From Aquabacter sediminis (lineage in GTDB: Bacteria > Pseudomonadota > Alphaproteobacteria > Rhizobiales > Xanthobacteraceae), in the NCBI RefSeq assembly GCF_028863665.1, contig NZ_JARBFX010000015.1, positions 1 to 64,000 on the forward strand: 64,000 nt of DNA, given 5' to 3'. The position numbers were made by a program, and so were the translations under genes. Shown one piece after another: positions 9,544 to 22,814 of the stretch. Positions within the stretch are counted from its first letter, which is position 1; the number at the start of each line of letters is the position of its first letter. The notes under the pieces were generated by a model. That model made no database searches. It saw nothing but the letters and a program-made list of their open reading frames with translations, and was not told the DNA's origin.

Positions 9544-10050
9544 TCAGTAGCCGAGCGCGGTTTCGATCGGTCCCTTGGGCAGCGGCACCAGGAACCAGAT
9601 CTCAAACATGACGAACAACACGAGCGGAACGCCCACGGCGACGGGCAGGATCACCTGCCACTTGTACTTGCCGAGCCAGGCCATGAAGAAGGCGATGAAG
9701 ATCATCGACGCCACATAGATGCCGATGAACTCGATCAGCACCACATAGACGACGGTCGGCACCAGGACCTTCAACACCGACCCCAGTTGCTCGCGGTCGA
9801 CGAAGTTCGTCAGGTTCGGCGTCTTGGTGACGAGGTTCTGCACGAGCGTGCCAAGGCTCGCCACGAACATGATCAGGCCCACATAGAAGGGAAAGTAGCC
9901 CGCCTGCGGACCATCCGACGCCCAGCGCGCGCCCACGCGCCAGCTATCGGCCATCACCAAAGCCGCCACGCCCATGAACAGGACCGCCACCACCACATCC
10001 ATGGTGCGCGTCGTGACGGTGTGCTCGCTTTTGTCAGTTTCGGAACTCAT
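9544..10050 (-). CDS. tctB: Tripartite tricarboxylate transporter, small membrane subunit TctB
   Basis: This poorly conserved 168-residue membrane subunit of the TTT transporter has four predicted helices. One lies near residues 18-36 and one near 50-68. A long hydrophobic stretch near 93-125 probably forms one helix, and the last is around 130-155. The motif DGPQAGYFPFYVG between helices 1 and 2 is typical of TctB. The gene starts 72 bases after the tctC stop and is almost certainly co-transcribed with it. It partners TctA in the inner membrane. Confidence 0.9.
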   Translation of the reverse strand: MSSETDKSEHTVTTRTMDVVVAVLFMGVAALVMADSWRVGARWASDGPQAGYFPFYVGLIMFVASLGTLVQNLVTKTPNLTNFVDREQLGSVLKVLVPTVVYVVLIEFIGIYVASMIFIAFFMAWLGKYKWQVILPVAVGVPLVLFVMFEIWFLVPLPKGPIETALGY

Positions 10051-10122
10051 GCCTCAATCCTCCGAACGGGAGATCGACGCGGGGCGGAAGGGCGGAGGGC
10101 GCACGGCCCCCCGCGCGACCCG

Positions 10123-11136
10123 TCACTTCGCGACGAAGCCAGCCTTTTCCATGAGCGTCAGGTGGGTCTGGGCGGCCTTGCCGAGCCAGGCCTTGTATTC
10201 GTCACCCGTCAGCATGGTGGTGTTGAAGGCCCCCTTCTGCATGAAGTCCTTCCACTCGGGCGTCTCGCGCACCTTCTTGAACAGGTCCACATAATACTCG
10301 ACCTGGTCCTTGGTGACGCGCGGAGGCATGAAGATGCCACGCAACATCAGGTATTCGATGTCGAGGCCGGCTTCCTTGCAGGTGGGGATGTCGCCCCATG
10401 ACTTGCCGTCAGCGACAGGCTCCTTGTAGGCGAGGCGCTGATAATCGAACACGCAGAGCGGCTTGACCTCGCCCGCGCGCCATTGGGAAACGGCCTCGAT
10501 GGGATTGTTGACCGAAGACGTGATGTGGCCGCCAACCAATTGCGCCGCCACGTCGCCACCGCCCTTATAGGGAACGTAAATGAACTTGGCGCCGGTCTTC
10601 TGCTCGATGGCGGCAGTGATGATCTGGTCTTCTTGCTTCGACCCGGTGCCGCCCATCTTGAACTCGGAGCCTGCAGAGGCAGCCTTCAGGGCGGACAAGT
10701 AACCGGCAACGTCATTATAAGGCGCCTTGGCATTCACCCACAGGATGAATTCGTCCAGCGCCAGCATGGAGACGGGGGTCAGATCATCCCACTTGAATGG
10801 GACGCCCGTGGCCAGCGGCGTTGTAAAGATGTTCGACAGTGAAATGATGATTTTATTGGCATTCCCCGCGGACCCCTTGACGTCAAGGAAGCCTTCCGCG
10901 CCAGCACCGCCAGATTTGTTGATGACCACCAGGGACTGCTTCATCAGATTGTTTTTCTGAATGATGCCCTGAATCATGCGCGCCATCTGGTCGGCGCCGC
11001 CGCCGGTGCCTGCGGGGACAATGAATTCCACCGTTTTGGTGGGTTCCCAGGCAAAGGCAGACAAAGGAGAAAGCGCGACCAAGGCCGTACAGGCCACAGC
11101 GAGACGCTTTACCGTTTTTGAAAGAGCCAAACGCAT
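10123..11136 (-). CDS. tctC: Tripartite tricarboxylate transporter substrate-binding protein (Bug family)
   Basis: This is the periplasmic substrate-binding receptor (337 residues) of the TTT system. It has a Sec signal peptide with a likely cleavage after the Ala-Phe-Ala at residues 27-29. The Bug-family first motif VEFIVPAGTGGGADQMAR follows, which forms the carboxylate-binding loop. The ligand-binding Venus-flytrap fold continues through YVPYKGGGDVAAQLVGGH. The gene leads the operon tctC-tctB-tctA. Its upstream 473-base AT-rich region carries an 8-bp inverted repeat. Ligand identity is unknown, and oxalate is suggested only by the neighbouring genes. Confidence 0.94.
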   Translation of the reverse strand: MRLALSKTVKRLAVACTALVALSPLSAFAWEPTKTVEFIVPAGTGGGADQMARMIQGIIQKNNLMKQSLVVINKSGGAGAEGFLDVKGSAGNANKIIISLSNIFTTPLATGVPFKWDDLTPVSMLALDEFILWVNAKAPYNDVAGYLSALKAASAGSEFKMGGTGSKQEDQIITAAIEQKTGAKFIYVPYKGGGDVAAQLVGGHITSSVNNPIEAVSQWRAGEVKPLCVFDYQRLAYKEPVADGKSWGDIPTCKEAGLDIEYLMLRGIFMPPRVTKDQVEYYVDLFKKVRETPEWKDFMQKGAFNTTMLTGDEYKAWLGKAAQTHLTLMEKAGFVAK

Positions 11137-11609
11137 TCGTCTTTCCTCCCGGATCGTCCGCCATTTTTTAGCGCGGATCGCTATGACGTAACGTCTTGAC
11201 GTAACTGCGATTTAGCCACCCTTTGGCTGAGGGCGACAGGGAAAGAGTATTCTGTATGTCAGCTCGCCGCAATCGAAATTGTCTATGCATAATTCGAAAT
11301 TCCAAATACTCATATCTGTAATCTGAAATACATTATTTCAGAAAAGACATTTAGCACTTGCACACGCAGTATTCGCGGTCGCGAAATCAACCTTGCGGCA
11401 CCTGGCTCCAGCATCCGGACCGGCACTTCTGCCGTCACCGTGCCCGGCGGCGGCGGCAATATCCTCGCAATTTCCGGCACATGCAGACGACCGCACGCAC
11501 GTGTCGCTCGGCCACCCACTTGCGGGTGCCCGACGACGAAGAACAAGGCCCAGCCGACCCCGCGCCCCGGACCTTTGCGCTGCAACGAAAACGGATGCCG
11601 CTGTGCCCT
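11137..11609. promoter_or_regulatory. AT-rich regulatory region upstream of tctC
   Basis: This 473-base gap between the iclR stop and the tctC start has no gene. Its centre (about 11240-11360) is much richer in A and T than its surroundings, as expected for a promoter/operator zone. It includes the inverted repeat at 11322-11342 and an ATTCGAAATTCC patch near 11290. Confidence 0.55.
11322..11342. promoter_or_regulatory. Inverted repeat upstream of tctC, candidate regulator site
   Basis: The perfect 8-bp arms TCTGAAAT (11322-11329) and ATTTCAGA (11335-11342) flank 5 bases. The GAAAT/ATTTC arms resemble IclR-type half-sites, although the spacer is longer than in classical IclR boxes. It lies 186 bases upstream of the tctC start. 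An iclR gene immediately upstream on the same strand makes it a reasonable candidate binding site. Confidence 0.4.
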
Positions 11610-12458
11610 TCAGTCGGCAAAGTCGGGAGAGGATTGCCGTGCCTCGCCGCCGCCAGAATAGAGGCGGGTCATTTCCTCGGCAGCGGCCACGACGCGGCGC
11701 CCCAGGCGCTGCACGCGGTCATCGCTCATGCGCACCGCCGGAGCCGAGAGGGAGACGGCGCCAATGGGCTCGCCCCATTCATTGAAGATCGCCGCCGCCA
11801 CCGAGCGCATGCCCAGCGTATGCTCTTCGTCATCAAGGGCAAAGCCGCGCGCCACCACCTGCTCCACATCATCCATCAACTCCCGCTCGGAGCGGTGTGT
11901 GCGCACGGTGAAGGCTTCGTAGCGGATCTGTGCAAGGCACGCGCCCCGGAAGGCGGGGCTTGCCACGGCCAGGATGCACTTGCCCGCAGCCGAAGCATGG
12001 AGCGGCAGGCGGGCACCCAGGCGAAAAAAGGCGCGCACCGGCGCGTGGCCTTCCGCCTGCGCCACCACCACCAGCTCGCTGCCGTCGAACATGGAGAGGT
12101 TCACGGTCTCCTCGGTCTCATGTAGCAGGCGGCGTACCACTGGCCGGCCGATGTCAGGCAGCTTGCGGATGCGCAGATAGGCGGCGCCGATCCGGAACAG
12201 GCCGAGGCCCACGGTCCACAGGCCATTCTCCTGGTCGTGGCTGACCAACTGGCGCTTCTGAAGCGTGGCGAGCAGACGATGCACGGTGGAAGCCGGCAGG
12301 TCCGCACGCCGCGCGACGTCCGACAGGCTCATGCCGTCCGCCTCCGACAGGACCCGCAGCAATGCGATGGCCCGGTCCAGCGACTGCACTTCTCCGCCCT
12401 CGGCGGCGGGAGATGCGGGGCGGCCGCGGCGCCTGGGCAAGAGTACCTGGTCTTCCAT
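11610..12458 (-). CDS. IclR family transcriptional regulator
   Basis: This 282-residue regulator has an N-terminal winged HTH at about residues 25-85 (MSLSDVARRADLPASTVHRLLATLQKRQLV) and a C-terminal IclR effector (GAF-like) domain. The latter carries the family segments LPLHASAAGKCILA and RSVAAAIFNEWGEPIGAVSLSAP. I chose the start at 12458 (MEDQVLL) because upstream codons give a low-complexity tail outside the family length. IclR proteins often respond to glyoxylate, pyruvate or aromatic acids. The gene sits between tctC (downstream, same strand) and a divergent reductase gene, so it may regulate either. Confidence 0.93.
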   Translation of the reverse strand: MEDQVLLPRRRGRPASPAAEGGEVQSLDRAIALLRVLSEADGMSLSDVARRADLPASTVHRLLATLQKRQLVSHDQENGLWTVGLGLFRIGAAYLRIRKLPDIGRPVVRRLLHETEETVNLSMFDGSELVVVAQAEGHAPVRAFFRLGARLPLHASAAGKCILAVASPAFRGACLAQIRYEAFTVRTHRSERELMDDVEQVVARGFALDDEEHTLGMRSVAAAIFNEWGEPIGAVSLSAPAVRMSDDRVQRLGRRVVAAAEEMTRLYSGGGEARQSSPDFAD

Positions 12459-12680
12459 GCTCGGCCGCCTCCCTGGCCCGCCCACTTCAAGTGCGACGCG
12501 CCCACTTAGCATAGGCGATCCGTAGGCAGCCGCCAGAGCGGGTCGGCGACGCTGCGTCAATTTTCCGTATTTTGGAAATTTTTCTCAAAATCCTAAATTC
12601 ACTCTTGAGCAAGCAGCTTCGCTTCGCTAAAAATCTGGCATACAAAATACTCCATCATCGATACGGGGAGGGTGCGCCAA

Positions 12681-13715
12681 ATGAAGGTTTGCATCTATGG
12701 GGCGGGCGCCATCGGTGGGTATATGGGCGTGCAGTTGGCTCTTGCAGGGGCCGAGGTCAGCCTCGTCGCCCGCGGGGCGCATCTGGAGGCCATGCGCAAT
12801 GACGGCGTGAAGCTGCTGATCGGCGGCGAGGAGCGGGTGGCGCAGGTGAACGCAACCGACGATCCTGCGACGCTCGGGCCGCAGGATTATGTGATCATCG
12901 CCCTGAAGGCCCATTCCGTGCCGAGCGTGGTGGACCGCATGCGCCCCCTGCTGGGCAACGACACCTCCGTGGTCACGGCCGTGAACGGCGTTCCCTACTG
13001 GTATTTCTACAAGCATGGCGGCGCGCTCGAGGGCCGCACGCTGGAAAGCATCGATCCGGGCGGACGCCAGTGGGACGTGCTGAAGCCCGAGCGCGCCATC
13101 GGCTGCATCGTCTATCCCGCCACAGAGGTGGTGGCCCCCGGTGTCATTCAGCACGTCTATGGCGACAAATTCCCCCTGGGCGAGCCCTCGGGAGAGCGCT
13201 CCGAGCGGGTGGAACGCCTCGCCGCCATGATGAATAAGGCAGGCCTGCGCGCGCCGGTGATGGATAATATCCGCGACGAGCTGTGGCTGAAGCTGTGGGG
13301 CAATCTGTGCTTCAACCCCATCAGCGCCCTCACCCACGCCACCCTGGACGTCATCGCCGCCGATCCGGACACCCGCGCCGTCGCCCGCGCCATGATGTTG
13401 GAGGCGCAGGCCATTGCCAGCCGGCTGGGGGTCAATTTCCGCGTGGATGTGGAACGGCGCATCAACGGCGCGGGCGCGGTGGGCGCCCACAAGACCTCCA
13501 TGCTTCAAGACCTGGAGCGCGGTCGGCCCATGGAGATCGACCCGCTGGTCACGGTGGTGCAGGAAATGGGACGGCTCCTCGACATGCCCACCCCAACCCT
13601 CGATGTGGTGCTCGCCCTGGTGCGCCAGCGGGCGGCCATGGCGGGCGTGGGCGACCACCTCTCTTGTCCGCCGCTGACCGCCGCGACCCTGTCGACGGCG
13701 GCCACCAAGCACTGA
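12681..13715 (+). CDS. 2-dehydropantoate 2-reductase family (ApbA/PanE) oxidoreductase
   Basis: This 344-residue NAD(P)H-dependent reductase has a Rossmann N-domain (KVCIYGAGAIGGYMGVQLA) and a helical C-domain with the substrate segment RDELWLKLWGNLCFNPISALT. The start at 12681 is supported by a strong purine-rich Shine-Dalgarno (12665-12672) 8 bases upstream. A start three codons earlier is less likely. Ketopantoate reduction for pantothenate/CoA synthesis is the textbook role. Many paralogues act on other 2-oxo acids, and the divergent IclR gene hints at a catabolic role here. It ends at a strong terminator. Confidence 0.9.
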   Translation: MKVCIYGAGAIGGYMGVQLALAGAEVSLVARGAHLEAMRNDGVKLLIGGEERVAQVNATDDPATLGPQDYVIIALKAHSVPSVVDRMRPLLGNDTSVVTAVNGVPYWYFYKHGGALEGRTLESIDPGGRQWDVLKPERAIGCIVYPATEVVAPGVIQHVYGDKFPLGEPSGERSERVERLAAMMNKAGLRAPVMDNIRDELWLKLWGNLCFNPISALTHATLDVIAADPDTRAVARAMMLEAQAIASRLGVNFRVDVERRINGAGAVGAHKTSMLQDLERGRPMEIDPLVTVVQEMGRLLDMPTPTLDVVLALVRQRAAMAGVGDHLSCPPLTAATLSTAATKH

Positions 13716-13737
13716 GCGACACCTCCTGGCGATCCAA

Positions 13738-13777
13738 CAAAAAAGGACCCGTGCCGCCCGGCACGGGTCCTTTTTTT
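13738..13777 (+). terminator. Intrinsic terminator after the apbA-like gene
   Basis: An 11-bp GC-rich stem (13745-13755 with 13760-13770) has a 4-base loop, an A-run before it and seven T residues after it (13771-13777). This is a textbook Rho-independent terminator 22 bases past the stop codon. Because the A-run mirrors the T-run, it may act in both directions. Confidence 0.95.
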
Positions 13778-13822
13778 CATATCATCCCGATGGCCGCGCC
13801 CCCTGGCAACGGCCCCGGCCTC

Positions 13823-13954
13823 TCACTCCTCCGCAACCGCCACGCTGGGGCCGGCGGCAGTGGTGGAGCCGGTGCTGAGGGCAACGCCCGTAATGGCGTA
13901 GCCGAGAACCAGGACAGCGAAGACGGCAATGCGCTTCAACATGGAAAATCTCAT
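13823..13954 (-). CDS. Small membrane or exported peptide, 43 residues
   Basis: A short open frame starts with MRFSMLKRIAVFAVLVLGYA, a basic N-terminus followed by a clean hydrophobic helix. It continues into a small-residue-rich tail (Gly, Ser, Thr, Ala) ending in Glu-Glu. That pattern fits a signal peptide or a single-pass membrane peptide. An internal Met gives an alternative start at 13942 (39 residues). It lies alone between the terminator of the apbA-like gene and yqaA, on the opposite strand to both. I do not recognise a named family. Codon third positions are G/C-rich as in neighbouring genes. Confidence 0.5.
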   Translation of the reverse strand: MRFSMLKRIAVFAVLVLGYAITGVALSTGSTTAAGPSVAVAEE

Positions 13955-14376
13955 GTCATCTGGACGAAGGACGGTCTCACACGGGGCTCGTGCGCACCGC
14001 CACGGTGTCGCCTAAAGGGTTCTCAAGAGGTTAAGATCGGACCGCACCGACCGGAGACCGGCACCGTCTTCTCCCGACACAGTTAATGCGCCGCGGCGCT
14101 TCCGGTTCCCCGTTCGCACCGCAGCAATTGCGGCGCATCGGATAGCGCAGCCATTTTGCTTCGTCGAGCCATACGTTGGATGGGCTGACCCCACTTTTTT
14201 GCATGATCTTACCTCCGAAAAGCCAATGAAGGCCGATGTGGCAAGGCCGGTTGCAAATATGTCTCGCCGACAGGAATAACAGGCCGCCGAAGCCGAGCTT
14301 CTCTCCCGCAGCTTTTCCCCAGGGACGCGAGACTCTAGAGGAAGGGCCGACACCGCATTCCACATGAGATCCCCGC
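13955..14376. other. Intergenic region upstream of the yqaA-like gene
   Basis: These 422 bases have no supported gene. The region is less GC-biased than the flanking coding DNA near 14150-14280. It should contain divergent promoters for the small peptide gene (minus) and the yqaA-like gene (plus). No palindrome stood out. Confidence 0.4.
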
Positions 14377-14958
14377 ATGCTGCGCAAGCTCTACGACTGG
14401 GTGATTGCCTATTCCTCTCGCCCGTCGGCCCCTTGGGCGCTCGGCATCGTGTCGTTCGCGGAGAGCTCGGTCTTCCCCATTCCCCCCGATGTGCTCCAGG
14501 TGCCCATGACCCTGGCGCGGCCGGAGAAGGCCTGGACCTATGCGCTCATCGCCACCTTGTCCTCGGTGGCTGGCGGCCTGGTGGGCTATGCCATCGGCGC
14601 GCTGCTCTATGACAGCGTCGGCCTCTTCCTGATCAATCTTTACGGCTATGGCAGCAAGGTGGAGACCTTCCGCCACGCTTACGCCCAATATGGCCACTGG
14701 GTGATCCTGCTGAAGGGCCTCACCCCCATCCCCTACAAGCTGGTGACGATCACCTCCGGCTTTGCCGATTACAGCCTGTTCTGGTTCGTGGTGCTCTCGC
14801 TCATCACCCGCGGCGCGCGCTTCTTCCTGCTGGCGGCGCTGCTGCGCTATTTCGGCCCGGCGGCGCGCAACTTCATCGAGAAGCGCCTGGGCCTCGTCAC
14901 GCTCGGGCTGTTCGCCGTGGTGGTCATCGGCCTGGTGGCGGCGGTCTATCTGTTCTGA
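14377..14958 (+). CDS. YqaA family (VTT/SNARE-associated type) membrane protein
   Basis: This 193-residue integral membrane protein is of the DedA-related YqaA type. The re-entrant-loop signatures are FAESSVFPIPPDVLQVPMTLA near residue 27 and GHWVILLKGLTPIPYKLVTITSG near residue 105. These Pro-containing stretches are typical of VTT-domain proteins. Hydrophobic segments lie near 62-85, 127-150 and 172-193. The wider DedA superfamily is linked to lipid-carrier recycling and membrane homeostasis, and YqaA itself has no established reaction. The gene stands alone and converges on gltD across a strong bidirectional terminator. Confidence 0.88.
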   Translation: MLRKLYDWVIAYSSRPSAPWALGIVSFAESSVFPIPPDVLQVPMTLARPEKAWTYALIATLSSVAGGLVGYAIGALLYDSVGLFLINLYGYGSKVETFRHAYAQYGHWVILLKGLTPIPYKLVTITSGFADYSLFWFVVLSLITRGARFFLLAALLRYFGPAARNFIEKRLGLVTLGLFAVVVIGLVAAVYLF

Positions 14959-14972
14959 CAGGCCCACGGCCT

Positions 14973-15022
14973 GAAACGAAGAACGCCCGGCCTGCGCGCG
15001 CAGGCCGGGCGTTCTTCGTTTC
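14973..15022. terminator. Bidirectional terminator between yqaA-like gene and gltD
   Basis: A perfect 22-bp stem (14973-14994 with 15001-15022) surrounds a 6-base CGCGCG loop. It lies midway between the convergent stops of the yqaA-like gene and gltD. The outer part of the stem is A/T-richer, giving short T-rich tails in both directions. It is a convincing shared terminator. Confidence 0.88.
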
Positions 15023-15039
15023 GCAGGTGAGATCCCGCC

Positions 15040-16464
15040 TCAGCGCGGGAGCGTGGTCGCGCCCATCAGGTCCTTGTCGATGGCATGCGCCGCCTGCCGC
15101 CCCTCGCGGATGGCCCAGACCACCAGCGATTGGCCGCGCCGCATATCGCCCGCCGCATAAAGCTTCGGGACGGAGGTGAGATAGGCGGTCTCGTCGGCCT
15201 TCAGGTTGCCGCGCTTGTCGAGGTCGGCGCCGGACTGCTCCAGCAGCCCCGCGCGCAGCGGGCCGGCAAAGCCGATGGCCAGGAAGACGAGATCCGCGCG
15301 CAGCACGAACTCGGTGCCGGCGATGGGCTGGCGCTTCTGGTCCACGCGGGCACACTTCACGCCGGTGACACGGCCATTGCGGCCCTCGATGCCGAGCGTG
15401 GCGCAGGCGAACTCGCGCTCGGCGCCCTCGGCCTGGGAGGAAGAGGTGCGGAACTTGGTGGGCCAGAAGGGCCAAACGGCCAGCTTGTCTTCCTTCACCG
15501 GCGGCACCGGGCGGATGTCCAGCTGGGTGACCGAGAGGGCGCCCTGACGGAAGGCGGTGCCCACGCAGTCGGAGGCGGTGTCGCCGCCACCCACCACAAC
15601 CACATGCTTGCCGGCGGCCAGAAGCGGCAGCTCCCGGCTCACATCCTCGCCGCCGCCCCGGCGGTTCTGCTGCACCAGATAGGGCATGGCGAAATGCACG
15701 CCCTCGAACTCCTGGCCGGGCAGCACCGGATCGCGCGGGTTCTCGGCCCCGCCCGCCAGCAGAACGGCATCATAGGTGTCGAGCAGTTCCTGCAACGGCT
15801 TGGTCACGCCCACATTCACGCCATAGTGGAAGGTGACGCCCTCGCCTTCCATCTGCGCCACGCGGCGATCGATGTGCTTCTTTTCCATCTTGAAGTCCGG
15901 GATGCCATAGCGCAGCAGGCCGCCGGCCTTGGGCTCGCGCTCGAACACATGGACATCATGGCCCGCGCGGGCGAGCTGCTGGGCGGCGGCAAGGCCGGCC
16001 GGCCCGGAGCCCACCACGGCCACCGAGCGCCCGGTGCGGTGCGCCGCCGGCTCGGGCTTGATCCAGCCGGACTTCCACGCCTTGTCGGCGATGGCCTGTT
16101 CCACCGTCTTGATGGTGACGGGCATGTCCTCGAGATTCAGCGTGCATGCCTCCTCGCAGGGGGCGGGGCAGACGCGGCCGGTGAACTCAGGGAAATTGTT
16201 GGTGGAGTGCAGGTTGCGGGACGCCTCTTCCCAGTCCCCCTGATAGACGAGGTCGTTCCAGTCGGGGATCTGGTTATGGACCGGGCAGCCGGTGGGTCCA
16301 TGACAGAAGGGGATGCCGCAATCCATGCAGCGGGCGGCCTGGTTGGCCACCTCGGAATCCGGCAGGGGCAAGGTGAATTCGCGGAAATGGCGGATGCGGT
16401 CGGAGGCGGGCTGGTACTTCTGCTCGCGCCGATCGATCTCAAGAAAACCCGTGACCTTACCCAT
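15040..16464 (-). CDS. gltD: Glutamate synthase (NADPH) small subunit
   Basis: This 474-residue beta subunit of GOGAT supplies electrons from NADPH through FAD and iron-sulphur centres to GltB for glutamate synthesis from glutamine and 2-oxoglutarate. The N-terminal Cys clusters are [16 protein letters not shown] and [11 protein letters not shown]. The FAD-binding Rossmann motif is [21 protein letters not shown], and the NADPH-binding one is [21 protein letters not shown]. It is full length. It is downstream of gltB by 233 bases on the same strand, with a shared terminator at 14973-15022. Confidence 0.97.
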   Translation of the reverse strand: MGKVTGFLEIDRREQKYQPASDRIRHFREFTLPLPDSEVANQAARCMDCGIPFCHGPTGCPVHNQIPDWNDLVYQGDWEEASRNLHSTNNFPEFTGRVCPAPCEEACTLNLEDMPVTIKTVEQAIADKAWKSGWIKPEPAAHRTGRSVAVVGSGPAGLAAAQQLARAGHDVHVFEREPKAGGLLRYGIPDFKMEKKHIDRRVAQMEGEGVTFHYGVNVGVTKPLQELLDTYDAVLLAGGAENPRDPVLPGQEFEGVHFAMPYLVQQNRRGGGEDVSRELPLLAAGKHVVVVGGGDTASDCVGTAFRQGALSVTQLDIRPVPPVKEDKLAVWPFWPTKFRTSSSQAEGAEREFACATLGIEGRNGRVTGVKCARVDQKRQPIAGTEFVLRADLVFLAIGFAGPLRAGLLEQSGADLDKRGNLKADETAYLTSVPKLYAAGDMRRGQSLVVWAIREGRQAAHAIDKDLMGATTLPR

Positions 16465-16697
16465 GCCTACCCCTCCGGGAGCCGCGTCGCACGCTGGGCG
16501 CCGTCTGCTCCATTACAAGAATTGTTCCAGGTTGAGGACAAGAAATTGTGCCTTGCGGCAAGAGCGCGGCCCGCAACCGCCGCCGACCCTCCCGGCCGGT
16601 CTGGCACCGGACGGAAAGGCCGGCCCGCGGACCCGCCCCTCTCCGCACGCCGCGGCCGGAGAAGGCTCCGGGCCGCGACCGAAGGCACACAGGCGGC

Positions 16698-21398
<4,701 letters not shown>

Positions 21399-21808
21399 CT
21401 CTCCGCCCTCTCCCTTTGCCCGGATGTAACTCCGGCACCATGCAACTCTCGCACCAGCGGTGGCGCACCGCGCAAAAAAGCGCACGTCCAAACGAGACGT
21501 ACGCCATCTGTCAGTGCAAAGCGCGATTGATAGGGCAGCAGGACTGCCCTATCTCCCGGACCATGACAGAAAAGCGGCGACGCCACAAGGTCTGATATGG
21601 TTCCAAGGAGGCCCCGAGGCTGGGCTTATTGCGCACGAGGGGCGCTCCGCGCAAGAACGCTACGGCGCGCATGCGTTTCGCGCAACGGTGTTGCGACAAG
21701 AGGTCAGGACGCCCATCCCACGGACGCCTCCTCCCCGTCCCACGCCCGCCGCAAAGTCAGGGATTATTAACCCTCACGATTCCAGTACCCTCCCGTGCCA
21801 GGTGCTCC
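21399..21808. other. Divergent promoter region between gltB and the Ala/Pro-rich protein gene
   Basis: These 410 bases separate the two divergent starts. No supported gene lies here. The section just before 21809 has an AT-richer patch (GGGATTATTAACC near 21760) that may be part of a promoter. No clear NtrC or sigma-54 site was recognised. Confidence 0.4.
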
Positions 21809-22801
21809 ATGACGCTTCCCCTTCGCCGTCTTTCGCTTTCAAGCGCCCTGGCAGGCGTCGCCTTGTGCGGCCTGACGGCGACCGGCGCCGAGGCGCAATA
21901 TTATTACCCCTACCCGCCACCCCCGCCGCCCGGCCCGGTCTATGTGCCGGCGCCGGCCTATGGGGCACCGGTCTATGGCATGCTGCCGCCTGGTGAAATT
22001 CGCGCCATCGTGCGCAACCTTGGCTATTGGCAGGTCAGCCGGCCGTCCCTCCAGGGACGCGCCTATGTGGTGAGCGCTATCGGAGACGGTGGCCCGGTCA
22101 GCCTGGCGGTGGACGCCTTCACCGGCCGCGTCACCCCGCTGACCACCATTTCCGGGCCGACCTATGGCCCGCCGCCGGCCACTTATGCGCCCATGCCGCC
22201 GCCTTCGGGAAACCTGTCCGCCCGCACGCCTCCCGCCGCGCAGCCCGCCCCACCCGCGCCCAAGCGGCGGCCGGCGGACGTGCAGACGGCCAAGCCCAGC
22301 ACGACCACGCCCAGCACGGCCAATCCCGATGTGGGCGTGCCCATTCCGCTGGCACCGGGTGCCGCAGGGGCGTCTGCGCCGGCCGCCACCAACGGAACGC
22401 CCCCATCCAGCACGCCGCAGGCCGCAACCTCGCCTGCTCCTGCCGGTGCGGCGGTGCCGCCCACTCAGGCAAACCCCGCTCAAGCCAACCCGGTCCAGCC
22501 AGCTCCGGCGAGCCCGGCCAAGACGGGTGCGATCCCCGCTGCCGGACAACCCATTCCGGCCGCCGGGACGCCCGCCCCCAGCCAGCCAGCCGCCAACCAA
22601 GCCGCGCCGAGTCAGGCCGCACCGAGTCAGGCCGGTAGCCAGCCGCCGGCCGCACAAGCGCCCACGGCGCAGGCCGCCCCGGTCAAGCCGGCGTCTCCGG
22701 CGCCGCAGGCACCTGCCGCGCGCACTCCGGCGGCCGGCACCTCCACGCCGGGAGATGTTCCCGCCGGCAGCGCGTCGGTGCTCTCGCGCGGCACGAACTG
22801 A
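21809..22801 (+). CDS. Exported Ala/Pro-rich protein with a small N-terminal conserved domain
   Basis: This 330-residue protein has a Sec signal peptide (cleavage probably after AEA at about residue 27). A Tyr/Pro-rich stretch follows (YYYPYPPPPPPGPVYVPAPAYG). A compact segment near residues 55-110 (PGEIRAIVRNLGYWQVSRPSL then AYVVSAIGDGGPVSLAVDAFTGRV) resembles short periplasmic domains common in Hyphomicrobiales, with a PepSY-like flavour. The last 200 residues are low-complexity Ala, Pro, Gln, Ser and Thr, including tandem AAPSQ units. That tail suggests a wall- or periplasm-spanning linker. The function is unknown. It converges on the kinase gene with only 13 bases between stops. Confidence 0.85.
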   Translation: MTLPLRRLSLSSALAGVALCGLTATGAEAQYYYPYPPPPPPGPVYVPAPAYGAPVYGMLPPGEIRAIVRNLGYWQVSRPSLQGRAYVVSAIGDGGPVSLAVDAFTGRVTPLTTISGPTYGPPPATYAPMPPPSGNLSARTPPAAQPAPPAPKRRPADVQTAKPSTTTPSTANPDVGVPIPLAPGAAGASAPAATNGTPPSSTPQAATSPAPAGAAVPPTQANPAQANPVQPAPASPAKTGAIPAAGQPIPAAGTPAPSQPAANQAAPSQAAPSQAGSQPPAAQAPTAQAAPVKPASPAPQAPAARTPAAGTSTPGDVPAGSASVLSRGTN

Positions 22802-22814
22802 CGCGGCATCACGC

